From Tabrizicola soli (lineage in GTDB: Bacteria; Pseudomonadota; Alphaproteobacteria; Rhodobacterales; Rhodobacteraceae): DNA of 64,000 nucleotides. The notes under the pieces were generated by a model. It had not been told where the DNA came from. It made no database searches and was given only the letters and a program-made list of their open reading frames with translations. Shown here piece by piece: positions 39,836 through 46,956 of this stretch (its first letter is position 1; each line of letters begins with the position of its first letter). The DNA is taken from the NCBI RefSeq assembly GCF_015999335.1, contig NZ_JAEACP010000012.1, forward strand, positions 1 to 64,000. Reading direction: 5' to 3'. The position numbers were made by a program, and so were the translations under genes.

Positions 39836-40723
39836 ATGATGAAAGATACCCCATCCCTTTTTGGGCATGAGCATGTCCGCACCGCGGAAGAAGAGCTGGC
39901 GGCCCACCCGCGCAACCGCACCGAGATTGTGGTCGGCGATGCTCGCAGGATCCTGGCTGATTTTCCGGAGGGGCACTTCCAGACAGTCGTGACGTCGCCG
40001 CCCTATTGGGGCCTGCGCGACTACGGCGTGGAGGGCCAGATCGGCGCCGAGATCGATGTTCGGGATTACATCAAGGATCTGGTCGACCTCTTCCGTGAGG
40101 TCCGCCGCACGCTGCGCGAGGACGGCACCCTTTGGCTGAACATAGGAGACAGCTACACCAGCGGGGGCCGGACCTGGCGCGACACCGACGCGAAGAACAA
40201 GGGCCGCGCCATGTCGTATCGTGCCCCGACGCCCGAGGGGTTGAAGCCGAAGGACCTGATCGGCGTGCCGTGGCGCCTGGCCTTCGCGCTTCAAGACGAT
40301 GGCTGGTATTTGCGCACGGACATCATCTGGAACAAGCCGAACTGCCAGCCAGAGTCCGTGAAGGACCGGCCGACACGCTCCCATGAATACGTGTTCCTGT
40401 TCTCCAAGTCCGAGAAGTATTTCTTCGACCACCTGGCCATCAAAGAGCCGGCCGTTGGCCCGCAGCCCGGCAAGAACCGCCGCACCGTCTGGAACATCAA
40501 CACCGAGCCTTATCCAGGCAGCCACTTCGCCGTGTATCCGCGCGCGCTGGTCCGCCTGTGCGTCCAGGGCGGCAGTCGGCCGGGCGATAGGGTCCTGGAC
40601 CCGTTTCTGGGAAGCGGAACCACCGGGGTGGTCTGCAACGAGCTTGGGCGGGACTGCGTGGGTGTCGAGCTGTCGCCCGAGTATGCCGAACTGGCGCGCG
40701 CCCGCCTGTTGCGCGGTCGTTAG
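39836..40723 (+). CDS. Type II-like DNA methyltransferase (cytosine-N4/adenine-N6, beta class)
   Basis: A 295-residue SAM-dependent methyltransferase. The catalytic motif TSPPYWGL is at residues 53-60 and the SAM-binding DPFLGSGTTG near 257-266. SPPY is most common in N4-cytosine enzymes. A target-recognition region lies between (GRTWRDTDAKNKG...). The gene converges on the endonuclease gene with a 4-base overlap (TTAG), so the two form a restriction-modification unit. I chose ATG at 39836 with AAAGGA upstream; GTG at 39809 is an alternative. Confidence 0.88.
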   Translation: MMKDTPSLFGHEHVRTAEEELAAHPRNRTEIVVGDARRILADFPEGHFQTVVTSPPYWGLRDYGVEGQIGAEIDVRDYIKDLVDLFREVRRTLREDGTLWLNIGDSYTSGGRTWRDTDAKNKGRAMSYRAPTPEGLKPKDLIGVPWRLAFALQDDGWYLRTDIIWNKPNCQPESVKDRPTRSHEYVFLFSKSEKYFFDHLAIKEPAVGPQPGKNRRTVWNINTEPYPGSHFAVYPRALVRLCVQGGSRPGDRVLDPFLGSGTTGVVCNELGRDCVGVELSPEYAELARARLLRGR

Positions 40724-41430
40724 AAGATCCAGGTGGCGTGGAGCCGGCAGAGGTTCCGGTCCAGGTGCTTGATTTGGAGCTTCCTCTCCGATCCACCGTC
40801 GAAGTAGAGCGCATACAGCAGCTGCGGCCCGTTCTCGACGTAGCCATAGCCTGGTTTGGGCGTCTGCCTGGAACCCTCCTGGATGATCAATCGGGCGTTG
40901 GCTGCCATAAGGAAGAGGTCCTTGGGTATCTCCAACAGCTCGTATTCCATACGGCCAGGCAACTGGCCAACGTGGCGGAAGGTGAAGATCCGTTCATAGG
41001 AACGGAGGTGGTGAAGGAACTTGTCGCGAAGGTCCGGCAGGAGCCATGGCCCCTTACCCAGCTCCATGTATTTGGAGATGTGGACGCTGGTGCGGCTGAT
41101 GTTCGCTGCGGCCTCTGTCTTCAGCGAGCATGGCACGCCACGTATCTCGATGTCGGCGCCTGGATTGGTCCGAGACTTGGTCAGCTTCGCGGGGATCTGG
41201 CACTGCAACAGCGACTGTTCCAAGGCGAACTCGAAGCGGTCTTTCGACAGCGCCTGGCGCGAAAACGCGTGGTGGATGAGGAGGATGTTGCCCAGGGATT
41301 CCAGCACGTCGGCGTTGATAATGTCGGACGTCGGATCCGCCCAAAAGGTGCGCGGCGCCTGGAACTTTGCCACTACCGAGTTGACCCAGTGAAGCTGCGC
41401 GGGCGTAAGGCCCGGAATGATTACCGTCAT
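40720..41430 (-). CDS. Probable type II restriction endonuclease
   Basis: A 236-residue protein with a PD-(D/E)XK-like site: Asp93 in NPGADIEI and Lys104 in CSLKTEA, with Ser at the usual Glu position, as in several restriction enzymes. It is placed tail-to-tail with a DNA methyltransferase gene. LPDLRDKFLHHLRSYERIF and the strand-rich C-terminus are compatible with a restriction enzyme; I cannot name the recognition site. The ATG at 41430 is preceded by GGGGAC, which lies inside a hairpin (41434-41451) that could limit translation. Confidence 0.75.
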   Translation of the reverse strand: MTVIIPGLTPAQLHWVNSVVAKFQAPRTFWADPTSDIINADVLESLGNILLIHHAFSRQALSKDRFEFALEQSLLQCQIPAKLTKSRTNPGADIEIRGVPCSLKTEAAANISRTSVHISKYMELGKGPWLLPDLRDKFLHHLRSYERIFTFRHVGQLPGRMEYELLEIPKDLFLMAANARLIIQEGSRQTPKPGYGYVENGPQLLYALYFDGGSERKLQIKHLDRNLCRLHATWIF

Positions 41431-41433
41431 GGA

Positions 41434-41451
41434 GTCCCCTTTTTGGGGGAC
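41434..41451 (-). promoter_or_regulatory. Hairpin covering the endonuclease ribosome site
   Basis: Minus strand GTCCCC-CAAAAA-GGGGAC, followed by TCC and the ATG. The Shine-Dalgarno-like GGGGAC is the 3' arm of a six-pair stem. Confidence 0.65.
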
Positions 41452-41552
41452 ACTATCCGCCCGGTGCGCTTCGTGTCTATGCACCAGCCGACCCTACGGA
41501 AAATTTGCGTTCCGTCGCAGTTCGGAGTATACCAAACAACAGAAAGGCGGGT

Positions 41553-41575
41553 CGGATATCCGGCCCGCCTTCCTG
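41553..41575. terminator. Symmetric hairpin in the endonuclease upstream region
   Basis: AGGCGGG/CCCGCCT with GATATC at the tip. A second hairpin GCGCCTGT/ACAGGCGC lies at 41611-41631. Both stand between the 176-aa gene stop and the endonuclease promoter region and probably end the upstream transcript. Confidence 0.55.
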
Positions 41576-41681
41576 TCCTGGTAGGACTACCCCCTGTGGG
41601 GCTGCCGGCGGCGCCTGTCGCGAACAGGCGCAACCGGGAAGGGTCATGGTGGCGGTTTCATGGGGATCCCCTCCTCTGCTG

Positions 41682-42197
41682 CTACCTGAACACATCAGCG
41701 ACGGGCGCGTCACCGCCAAGCGTCTCGCCCGTCGTTGATCTCGTATCCCCAAGCAGGTCGCTCAGGTCTGTGTCGTCGTCGGCACCGTCGGCATTGCCGC
41801 TATCATCGATTGTAGCGGGAACGGACCACAGGCCATCCTCAAAAACAAGCCGGCCCTCTTTTTTGGTGCGCGAGAGTGTTGACGTCAGTGTTGTTTGCGC
41901 AAGGTCAGAGCGCCACGTGACGTGAAGAAAGGACAAGAGGTCGGCCGAGTTCATCGGTCCGCGCGTGCGCAGTCCGTAGATCGCCGCCTCGGCGACTGTC
42001 TGCTCTTTGGATTCCTTTGGGGCCGACGCCACCACATCTTGGGTCGCGGGGCCAAAACCAGCCCCACCCTCGGAGAGCCGTTCCAGGACGCGCTCCGCCA
42101 CTTCCAGTTCCGCAAGCTCCGCCTGTGCCGCTGCGATTGTCGCGCGGAGGTCGGCCATGCGGCTTTTGATGCGTGTCTGGTATCCTGATCTGCTCAT
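41682..42197 (-). CDS. Winged-helix-like protein upstream of the restriction gene (171 aa)
   Basis: MSRSGYQTRIKSRMADLRAT... starts with a coiled coil (residues 10-45, AAQAELAELEVAERVLERL). Residues 70-125 resemble a winged helix: AEAAIYGLRTRGPMNSADLL, then LAQTTLTSTLSRTKKEGRLVFEDGLWSV (quoted in part). The C-terminus is acidic. Such domains are common in regulators and in restriction-system accessory proteins. It could regulate the downstream endonuclease gene or be part of the specificity apparatus. Neither is proven. Confidence 0.6.
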   Translation of the reverse strand: MSRSGYQTRIKSRMADLRATIAAAQAELAELEVAERVLERLSEGGAGFGPATQDVVASAPKESKEQTVAEAAIYGLRTRGPMNSADLLSFLHVTWRSDLAQTTLTSTLSRTKKEGRLVFEDGLWSVPATIDDSGNADGADDDTDLSDLLGDTRSTTGETLGGDAPVADVFR

Positions 42198-42446
42198 AGC
42201 GCCGTTCCTCAAGTTCTACCCCCTTATAAACGGTTATCCGGCGTGGCGCAACGGGTCGTCAACGCCGTGGATAAACAAGGGGATTGCCGTTGCAAAGTTC
42301 GCCGATAGCGAATTACGCAACGGACGCACGCAACGAATTATTTAGCCGCAAGACGGCCATCAAAACGATGCAATTTCAAGGTGTTGTAGGCTCTCGGCAC
42401 CCGCCACCTTCCGTCTTTCCCGTGTTGAGAAAGTCGGAGGTTGCGC
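42198..42446. promoter_or_regulatory. Divergent intergenic region between the 171-aa gene and ardC
   Basis: About 250 A/T-richer bases with several CGCAACG words (near 42248, 42316, 42328) and one inverted CCGTTGC. These could be operator half-sites. No class A or B promoter core is visible. Confidence 0.45.
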
Positions 42447-43304
42447 ATGAGTGCCTATCAACAGATCACCGAAAAAATCGCCGAGGCGATTCGCCAGGGC
42501 GTGGACGGGTCGGGCTATCGGATGCCTTGGCACAACACCGGCGGGCGCCCTGTCAACATCGCTTCGCAGCGGGCGTATCGGGGAATCAACACCTTGTCGT
42601 TGTGGGCAAGCGCCCAGGAACGGGGCTATGTTTCGAGCCTGTGGGGCACGCTGAAACAGTGGAACACGGCCGGCGCGAAGGTCCGGAAGGGCGAGCGTGC
42701 GAGCCTCATCGTGTTCTGGAAAGACCTTCCACGCAACGAGGCGCCGGCTGAGGGTGAAGAGGACGCCAATAAACGTTTCGTGTTGAAAACGTCCTACGCG
42801 TTCAACGCGGATCAGGTTGACGGCTGGGAGGCCAGGGCGGCCGAGCCGAACCGCGAGCCCTGCGCGGCCGAGCGCCTCGTGGCGGCCGCCGGCGTCGATC
42901 TTCGTATCGGCGGTGGGCGCGCGTTTTACCACACGAAACAGGACTTTGTCGCGATGCCGCCCTTGTCCAGCTTCTTTCTGGCCGACGCCTACCAGAGCGT
43001 GCTCCTGCACGAGGCAGCCCACTGGACTGGCCACACATCCAGGCTGGACCGGCAGTTCGGGCAGCGCTTCGGGGACAAAGCGTATGCGTTCGAGGAGCTG
43101 GTCGCCGAGTTGTCGGCGGCGTTCCTGTGCGCGGATCTGGGCGTCAGCAACGAGCCGCGAGCGGATCACGCCGAATACGTGGCGTCCTGGTTGAAGGTCC
43201 TGCAATCCGACCCGCGCGCCGTGTTTACTGCCGCAGCGAAAGCCACCAAAGCAGCTGATTTCCTTCTGTCTTTTCAAGGGGAAGAGGAAAAAAGCGCGGC
43301 GTGA
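42447..43304 (+). CDS. ardC: ArdC-like antirestriction protein
   Basis: A 285-residue protein with the two ArdC domains. The N-terminal single-strand-DNA-binding domain includes WHNTGGRPVNIASQRAYRGIN and KVRKGERAS. The C-terminal zincin-like metallopeptidase domain has HEAAH at 188-192 (LLHEAAHWTGH), with the third ligand region in AFEELVAELSAAF. ArdC proteins protect incoming DNA from restriction. ATG at 42447 has GGAGG six bases upstream; the TTG two codons earlier is not needed. It stands between a restriction system and ssb. Confidence 0.9.
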   Translation: MSAYQQITEKIAEAIRQGVDGSGYRMPWHNTGGRPVNIASQRAYRGINTLSLWASAQERGYVSSLWGTLKQWNTAGAKVRKGERASLIVFWKDLPRNEAPAEGEEDANKRFVLKTSYAFNADQVDGWEARAAEPNREPCAAERLVAAAGVDLRIGGGRAFYHTKQDFVAMPPLSSFFLADAYQSVLLHEAAHWTGHTSRLDRQFGQRFGDKAYAFEELVAELSAAFLCADLGVSNEPRADHAEYVASWLKVLQSDPRAVFTAAAKATKAADFLLSFQGEEEKSAA

Positions 43305-43334
43305 TTTGGGATCGCGCGCGCTTTGTCCCATCTG
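43304..43334 (+). promoter_or_regulatory. Early-class phage promoter of ssb
   Basis: ATTTGGGATC (43304-43313), exactly 13 bases, CCCATCTG (43327-43334). The ATG of ssb is 31 bases downstream. The promoter overlaps the stop of ardC. Confidence 0.72.
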
Positions 43335-43364
43335 CTTATCAAGCAACAAACAAAGGATGACACC

Positions 43365-43793
43365 ATGACCGCCATCATCTCCGCACAGGGTCGCATCGCC
43401 AAGGTTGGCGAGATCCGCGCCGCCGGCAACTCCGAGGTCCTCGAAGCCCGCGTGGCCGTCGACAACGGGTGGGGCGACCGCCGCAAGACCGACTTCCTGA
43501 GCCTGAAAATCTGGGGCCCGATGGCCCGCACCATGGAGACCCGGCTCAAGGTCGGCGGCCAGGTGTTCTTCTCGGGCGAGTTCTCGACCAACGAATGGGG
43601 CAACGAGGGCGCCAAGAAGTTGGACCTGCAGGTCCGTGTCAACATCCTGGAACTCATCGGCCCCCGCGACGCAGCGGGTTCGGACGACCGCCGCGCCGCT
43701 GGGGCCGGGTCCACATCTCCCCTTGGCCGTCAGGCCTCCGGCGGGGCAGCGGCGGTCACCGACACATACGGCGACGACGAGATCCCGTTCTGA
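43365..43793 (+). CDS. ssb: Phage single-stranded DNA-binding protein
   Basis: A 142-residue SSB. The OB fold is visible (RIAKVGEIRAAGNSEVLEAR, LSLKIWGPMARTMETRLKVG, GQVFFSGEFSTNEW), followed by a Gly/Ala/Ser linker and the acidic partner-binding tip YGDDEIPF. It coats single strands in replication and recombination with the DUF3987 protein and ERF. AAAGGATGACACC precedes the ATG. Confidence 0.93.
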   Translation: MTAIISAQGRIAKVGEIRAAGNSEVLEARVAVDNGWGDRRKTDFLSLKIWGPMARTMETRLKVGGQVFFSGEFSTNEWGNEGAKKLDLQVRVNILELIGPRDAAGSDDRRAAGAGSTSPLGRQASGGAAAVTDTYGDDEIPF

Positions 43794-44264
43794 TTTCCGG
43801 GGGCGATCCTGGGGCAGGTGGCGTCACCCGTCCTCCCGCAAGGGTCCTATCAAGCCTCTGTCCGTGCCCCCAGCCCGCATCGGGTTGCATATGGCGGAAA
43901 CAGAGGAACGACGCGCAGGGACGGCGAGACAGTCCACCGGGGCGGCGCGCCAACGCAGCTCCAACCGGCCGGGCGGTATATCCCGGAAGATTTGGTGGCA
44001 GTCAGATAAGAGGCCAAACGCGCAGGCGCCACTACGGCGCCGTATAGTGGCCCGCCATCGAAAGGGGCAGCTCGACGGGGCTGCCCCGCCAATCCCCGGC
44101 TGGAGAGGGGCACGTTTTCCCAGCTTGGTGGTCCCGACCATGGTCAACAGGGGCGGGGCGGTCTTCGGGCCGCCCTTTGCTTTGCGGCGCAGCTACGCAG
44201 CACTATCGCCGATAGTGGCGTGCACCTGCGACGTTAATTTCAACACACATAGAGGAGCCCCAGC
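43794..44264. other. Non-coding stretch after ssb, several hairpins
   Basis: I see no gene with a ribosome site. A frame from ATG 43889 runs into a terminator. Structures present: GCCACTA...TAGTGGC around CGGCGCCG (44028-44051), GGGGCAGC/GCTGCCCC (44066-44090), a terminator GGGCGGTC-TTCG-GGCCGCCC followed by TTTGCTTT (44150-44180), and a perfect CACTATC-GCC-GATAGTG (44201-44217). Similar CACTA/TAGTG arms in two hairpins suggest a protein site or a regulatory RNA. Confidence 0.5.
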
Positions 44265-44483
44265 ATGTTCTGGCTTGGCCGTTTGAACGCTATTCTCGCC
44301 ATCGTCGCATTCGTCGGCCTGGTCATCGTCTGGTCAATCCAAGGCCCCGCGGGCGCCGCTGGCTGGCTCATCATCATGCTCCTGGTGCGGGTCGCCATCC
44401 GCATCCTGGACGTCGTGTGGACCGCCGCCACCGGCAACCCCCTATTCTACCACACGAAGCTCCTGGACCGGCGCGATGAGTGA
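44265..44483 (+). CDS. Two-span membrane protein (72 aa)
   Basis: MFWLGRLNAILAIVAFVGLV then a second hydrophobic stretch AAGWLIIMLLVRVAIRILDVV, with a charged end (LLDRRDE). AGAGGAGCC precedes the ATG. Small two-span proteins in early phage regions can be superinfection-exclusion or holin-like; function unknown. Confidence 0.7.
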   Translation: MFWLGRLNAILAIVAFVGLVIVWSIQGPAGAAGWLIIMLLVRVAIRILDVVWTAATGNPLFYHTKLLDRRDE

Positions 44484-44652
44484 AACCTGGCGCCCCATTG
44501 GGGTGTTCGTCATGCCGCTGGTGGACATGCGGTTCGTCATAAAGGGGCGCGCGAACGCCAACGAGCCGCCGCTCACCCGCATGGAACCAGCGGCGTTCCT
44601 GGCCCTGGTCGAGGAGTCCGGCCCCGACGACGACCCACCGGCCGCTGCCTGA
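44476..44652 (+). CDS. Small protein (58 aa)
   Basis: MSETWRPIGVFVMPLVDMRF..., overlapping the membrane-protein gene by 8 bases. The C-terminus is acidic and proline-rich (SGPDDDPPAAA). GGCGCG lies before the ATG and translation is probably coupled. No family recognised. Confidence 0.5.
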   Translation: MSETWRPIGVFVMPLVDMRFVIKGRANANEPPLTRMEPAAFLALVEESGPDDDPPAAA

Positions 44653-44690
44653 TATTCTGCAATATAAGCCCATACAAAACAGGCACTTAA

Positions 44691-44725
44691 CGGCACCGCG
44701 CAATGCGGTGCCGGTTTCTTTTTTG
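44691..44725 (+). terminator. Intrinsic terminator merged with the next promoter
   Basis: CGGCACCGC-GCAAT-GCGGTGCCG followed by TTTCTTTTTT. The T-run is part of the next promoter's TTTTTTGG box. Confidence 0.88.
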
Positions 44726-44750
44726 GATCGGTTTCCGTGTCCCTATTTCC
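44719..44750 (+). promoter_or_regulatory. Candidate phage promoter (TTTTTTGGATC...CCCTATTTC)
   Basis: TTTTTTGGATC at 44719-44729, then GGTTTCCGTGTCCCTATTTCC. It matches the minus-strand element at 36206-36238. The next ATG is 36 bases downstream. Confidence 0.62.
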
Positions 44751-44785
44751 TGATCGCAACCAACAAACCCAGAGGGAACAGGGAC

Positions 44786-44977
44786 ATGCGCAAGATTTAC
44801 TTCGCCAGCTACTACGTCAGCGACGATGCCGGGGACGACCGGACCCAAAATGTCGCAATGACGCGGGATGAGGTCGAGGCCGTTCTTCGGAAGCGCGCCA
44901 AGAAAGCCGAGAAGAAGGCAAGGAAAGCCCAGCAGGAGCTGGATGCCTTCCTTGCTCTGGAAGGCGGTGCAGCATGA
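44786..44977 (+). CDS. Small Lys-rich coiled-coil protein (63 aa)
   Basis: MRKIYFASYYVSDDAGDDRT..., then a charged helix (VLRKRAKKAEKKARKAQQEL). It ends LEGGAA. GAGGGAACAGGGAC precedes the ATG. First of six overlapping genes to 46670. Confidence 0.65.
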   Translation: MRKIYFASYYVSDDAGDDRTQNVAMTRDEVEAVLRKRAKKAEKKARKAQQELDAFLALEGGAA

Positions 44978-45267
44978 ACCGCGCCGTCAAACGGGCCCAG
45001 GTCGCCCAGAAACGCAAGGCCGCCAAAACCCACGACGCCCTTGCCCGCCGCATCGGCGCCGGGCTGGATACCCTGCGCGCGCTGGCGTCGCTCGAAAGCG
45101 GCATCCCGGCGCAGTTCATCGGCGTCGCCGTGGAGGGCGAGGTAGTGAAGATCTGGGACACGCGGGTGGCGGTGGTGTCCATCGCGCCGAAGACGCCTTC
45201 GCCGGTGTTCCTGGACGAGGTGGACGCCGAGGGCTTTGAGCCGGCTGTGGAAGGCGGTGCGGCATGA
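44974..45267 (+). CDS. Small protein (97 aa)
   Basis: MNRAVKRAQVAQKRKAAKTH..., a basic N-terminus and a beta-rich second half (IGVAVEGEVVKIWDTRVAVV). It ends VEGGAA. Overlaps both neighbours by 4 bases. Confidence 0.65.
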   Translation: MNRAVKRAQVAQKRKAAKTHDALARRIGAGLDTLRALASLESGIPAQFIGVAVEGEVVKIWDTRVAVVSIAPKTPSPVFLDEVDAEGFEPAVEGGAA

Positions 45268-45419
45268 GCGCAGTCCCATTCCTCTACTTCGTCATGGTCC
45301 ACTTCTCGCTGGAGACGATTTTCAGCAGCAGGAAGAGCCCCGAGCAGGCCGCCCTCTGTGGCCTTGTGGTGGTCTTGGCCGCTGCGATTGCCTTGCTGGC
45401 GGAAGGCGGTGCGGCATGA
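45264..45419 (+). CDS. Small membrane protein (51 aa)
   Basis: MSAVPFLYFVMVHFSLETIF, a short loop, then CGLVVVLAAAIALLAEGGAA. Two hydrophobic segments and again the EGGAA end. Overlaps both neighbours by 4 bases. Too short for most gene callers. Confidence 0.6.
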   Translation: MSAVPFLYFVMVHFSLETIFSSRKSPEQAALCGLVVVLAAAIALLAEGGAA

Positions 45420-46030
45420 TGTCCGACCTCACGGATTTCTTCTTCTCAACCGCCGAGCCGGCGCCGTCGCGCCAAGTCCGCCGCGCCCAGGAACGGGCGG
45501 CCGCGAAGGTGACCGCGCGGGAAGGGCGCGCGGCCGCGAGGAAGGCGGCCGCGGGCTTCGACACGGACGCCTTCAGGTTTGACGTCACCAGAATATTCGA
45601 AAGCCTGGAAAGGGAGACACCCGAGCAGCGCAGATCGGCGGCACTTGAGCGTGCGGAGCAGGCCCGCCGTGCAGACGCCGAACGTGAGGAGGTGTGGCGC
45701 AAGCGCGTCCTGCGGCAGGGCCCGGTCCCCATCGAGGCCGTCGCGTTCGACGGCCGGGACGACGAATACCTCGTGGCCCCGTCCCGCCCAGGCAACAAGC
45801 CCGGCACCATCCGGATTCGGATCTTCGGCCTCTCCGGGAATGTCTGGACCGGTGAAAGACGCGAGGACCACGGCCGTCACGAGGTCCCAATGACGCCGCA
45901 GGGACCGGTCGAGCCCGGCACGGCCGAGGATCTGTGGTTCAAGCTGTCCGCCCACAAGCGCATGGCGATGTTCGCCGCCGTCGCGCGCCGGCAGATACCG
46001 CCGAAGCACCGAGAGGCGGTTGCATCATGA
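45416..46030 (+). CDS. Unknown prophage protein (204 aa)
   Basis: Residues 1-95 are charged and helical (RQVRRAQERAAAKVTAREGR). Residues 95-200 contain strands (VAFDGRDDEYLVAPSRPGN) and end with a possible zinc-free HRMAMFAAVARRQIPP-like helix. No family is recognised. It overlaps both neighbours. Confidence 0.65.
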   Translation: MMSDLTDFFFSTAEPAPSRQVRRAQERAAAKVTAREGRAAARKAAAGFDTDAFRFDVTRIFESLERETPEQRRSAALERAEQARRADAEREEVWRKRVLRQGPVPIEAVAFDGRDDEYLVAPSRPGNKPGTIRIRIFGLSGNVWTGERREDHGRHEVPMTPQGPVEPGTAEDLWFKLSAHKRMAMFAAVARRQIPPKHREAVAS

Positions 46031-46368
46031 CCGACCCCTTCACCTTCTCGCTCGACCGCCTTCGCATCAGAGCCATCCCGCGCGAGGACAACACCGAACA
46101 CATCCAGTGGGCGTATCTGCTCCCCGCTGGCGGCGAGCTGGTCCGCGACCTGTTCCGCTTCATGCCTGACCCGAGGGGCGGGATCCTTGGGGGTGGCGGC
46201 GGTGGTGTGGGCGGCGCCTTCTACGATCACAGCAGCCGCTACCCGTTCGGCCTGCCCGAAGAGGCCCGGCCTCTTTGGGTGGAGTTCAGGGCGCACGTGG
46301 CACAGCTGACTGCCCACCAGCGGCTGGCATGGATGGCGGCGGCGCAGGCCGAACAGGTGGCGCCATGA
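46027..46368 (+). CDS. Unknown prophage protein (113 aa)
   Basis: MTDPFTFSLDRLRIRAIPRE..., with a glycine run (GGILGGGGGGVGGAF) in the middle and a helical end. Overlaps both neighbours by 4 bases. Function unknown. Confidence 0.65.
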   Translation: MTDPFTFSLDRLRIRAIPREDNTEHIQWAYLLPAGGELVRDLFRFMPDPRGGILGGGGGGVGGAFYDHSSRYPFGLPEEARPLWVEFRAHVAQLTAHQRLAWMAAAQAEQVAP

Positions 46369-46670
46369 CTGACCACCGCGCCTTCTTCTTCGCCGTCAGG
46401 CGTGGCTGCGAGCCCGTCCTGGTTCCAAACAAGAGCGCGCACGCACTCCTCCATTGGGCCGCAAAGGGGCATGAGGTCTTTGAGGTTCGTTGGAGCGATG
46501 AGTGGGACCACATCCTTATGGCCCCGGACGAGCAATACCGACTATACGATCTTCTTGGGGATAATGTTTTTGCGGACTCATGGGCTGTGATGAGTGCGGC
46601 CCAGGCAATACGCGACAGGGTGGCCGCTCTAATCCGAGCAAAAACCGAGCAAACACCCAACCTGGTGTGA
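46365..46670 (+). CDS. Unknown prophage protein (101 aa), last gene before attR
   Basis: MTDHRAFFFAVRRGCEPVLV..., alpha/beta composition, no motif recognised. It ends just before the bidirectional terminator at the right end of the prophage. Genes here are often lysogenic-conversion genes, but this one continues an early operon. Confidence 0.65.
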   Translation: MTDHRAFFFAVRRGCEPVLVPNKSAHALLHWAAKGHEVFEVRWSDEWDHILMAPDEQYRLYDLLGDNVFADSWAVMSAAQAIRDRVAALIRAKTEQTPNLV

Positions 46671-46696
46671 GCCGATTCTGAGCAAAAGATGTAGCA

Positions 46697-46725
46697 AAAC
46701 GCCGCCCTTTTGGGGCGGCGTTTTT
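46697..46725. terminator. Bidirectional terminator at the right prophage end
   Basis: AAAACGCCGCCC-CTTT-TGGGGCGGCG followed by TTTTTG on the plus strand and by TTTTGC on the minus strand. It ends the phage operon and also stands right after the tRNA-Ala 3' end, replacing the terminator left at 2038-2064. Confidence 0.88.
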
Positions 46726-46777
46726 GTCTATCGTCTTGTTTTAGATCGTCTTTTCACCCTTTGCGGGGCGAGTTAGT

Positions 46778-46853
<76 letters not shown>

Positions 46854-46921
46854 ACCGGAGAGAACTCGCGCCGTCGCCGTCGCGATGCCGGGTGTTTAGG
46901 GTAGGTCGCCGGGGGGCGCAA

Positions 46922-46942
46922 GCGGAAAATTCCGCCTTTTTT
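46922..46942 (+). terminator. Hairpin with T-run between tRNA-Ala and the TIGR02300 gene
   Basis: GCGGAA-AA-TTCCGC followed by CTTTTTT on the plus strand. It lies after the minus-strand TIGR02300 gene stop. Confidence 0.55.
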
Positions 46943-46956
46943 CACCCGGCGTTCCC

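Noticed and set aside
43636-44286. A 216-codon plus-strand frame across the region after ssb
   Set aside because: It runs through ssb in another frame and through a terminator and two hairpins, with no ribosome site and an Arg/Pro-rich composition.
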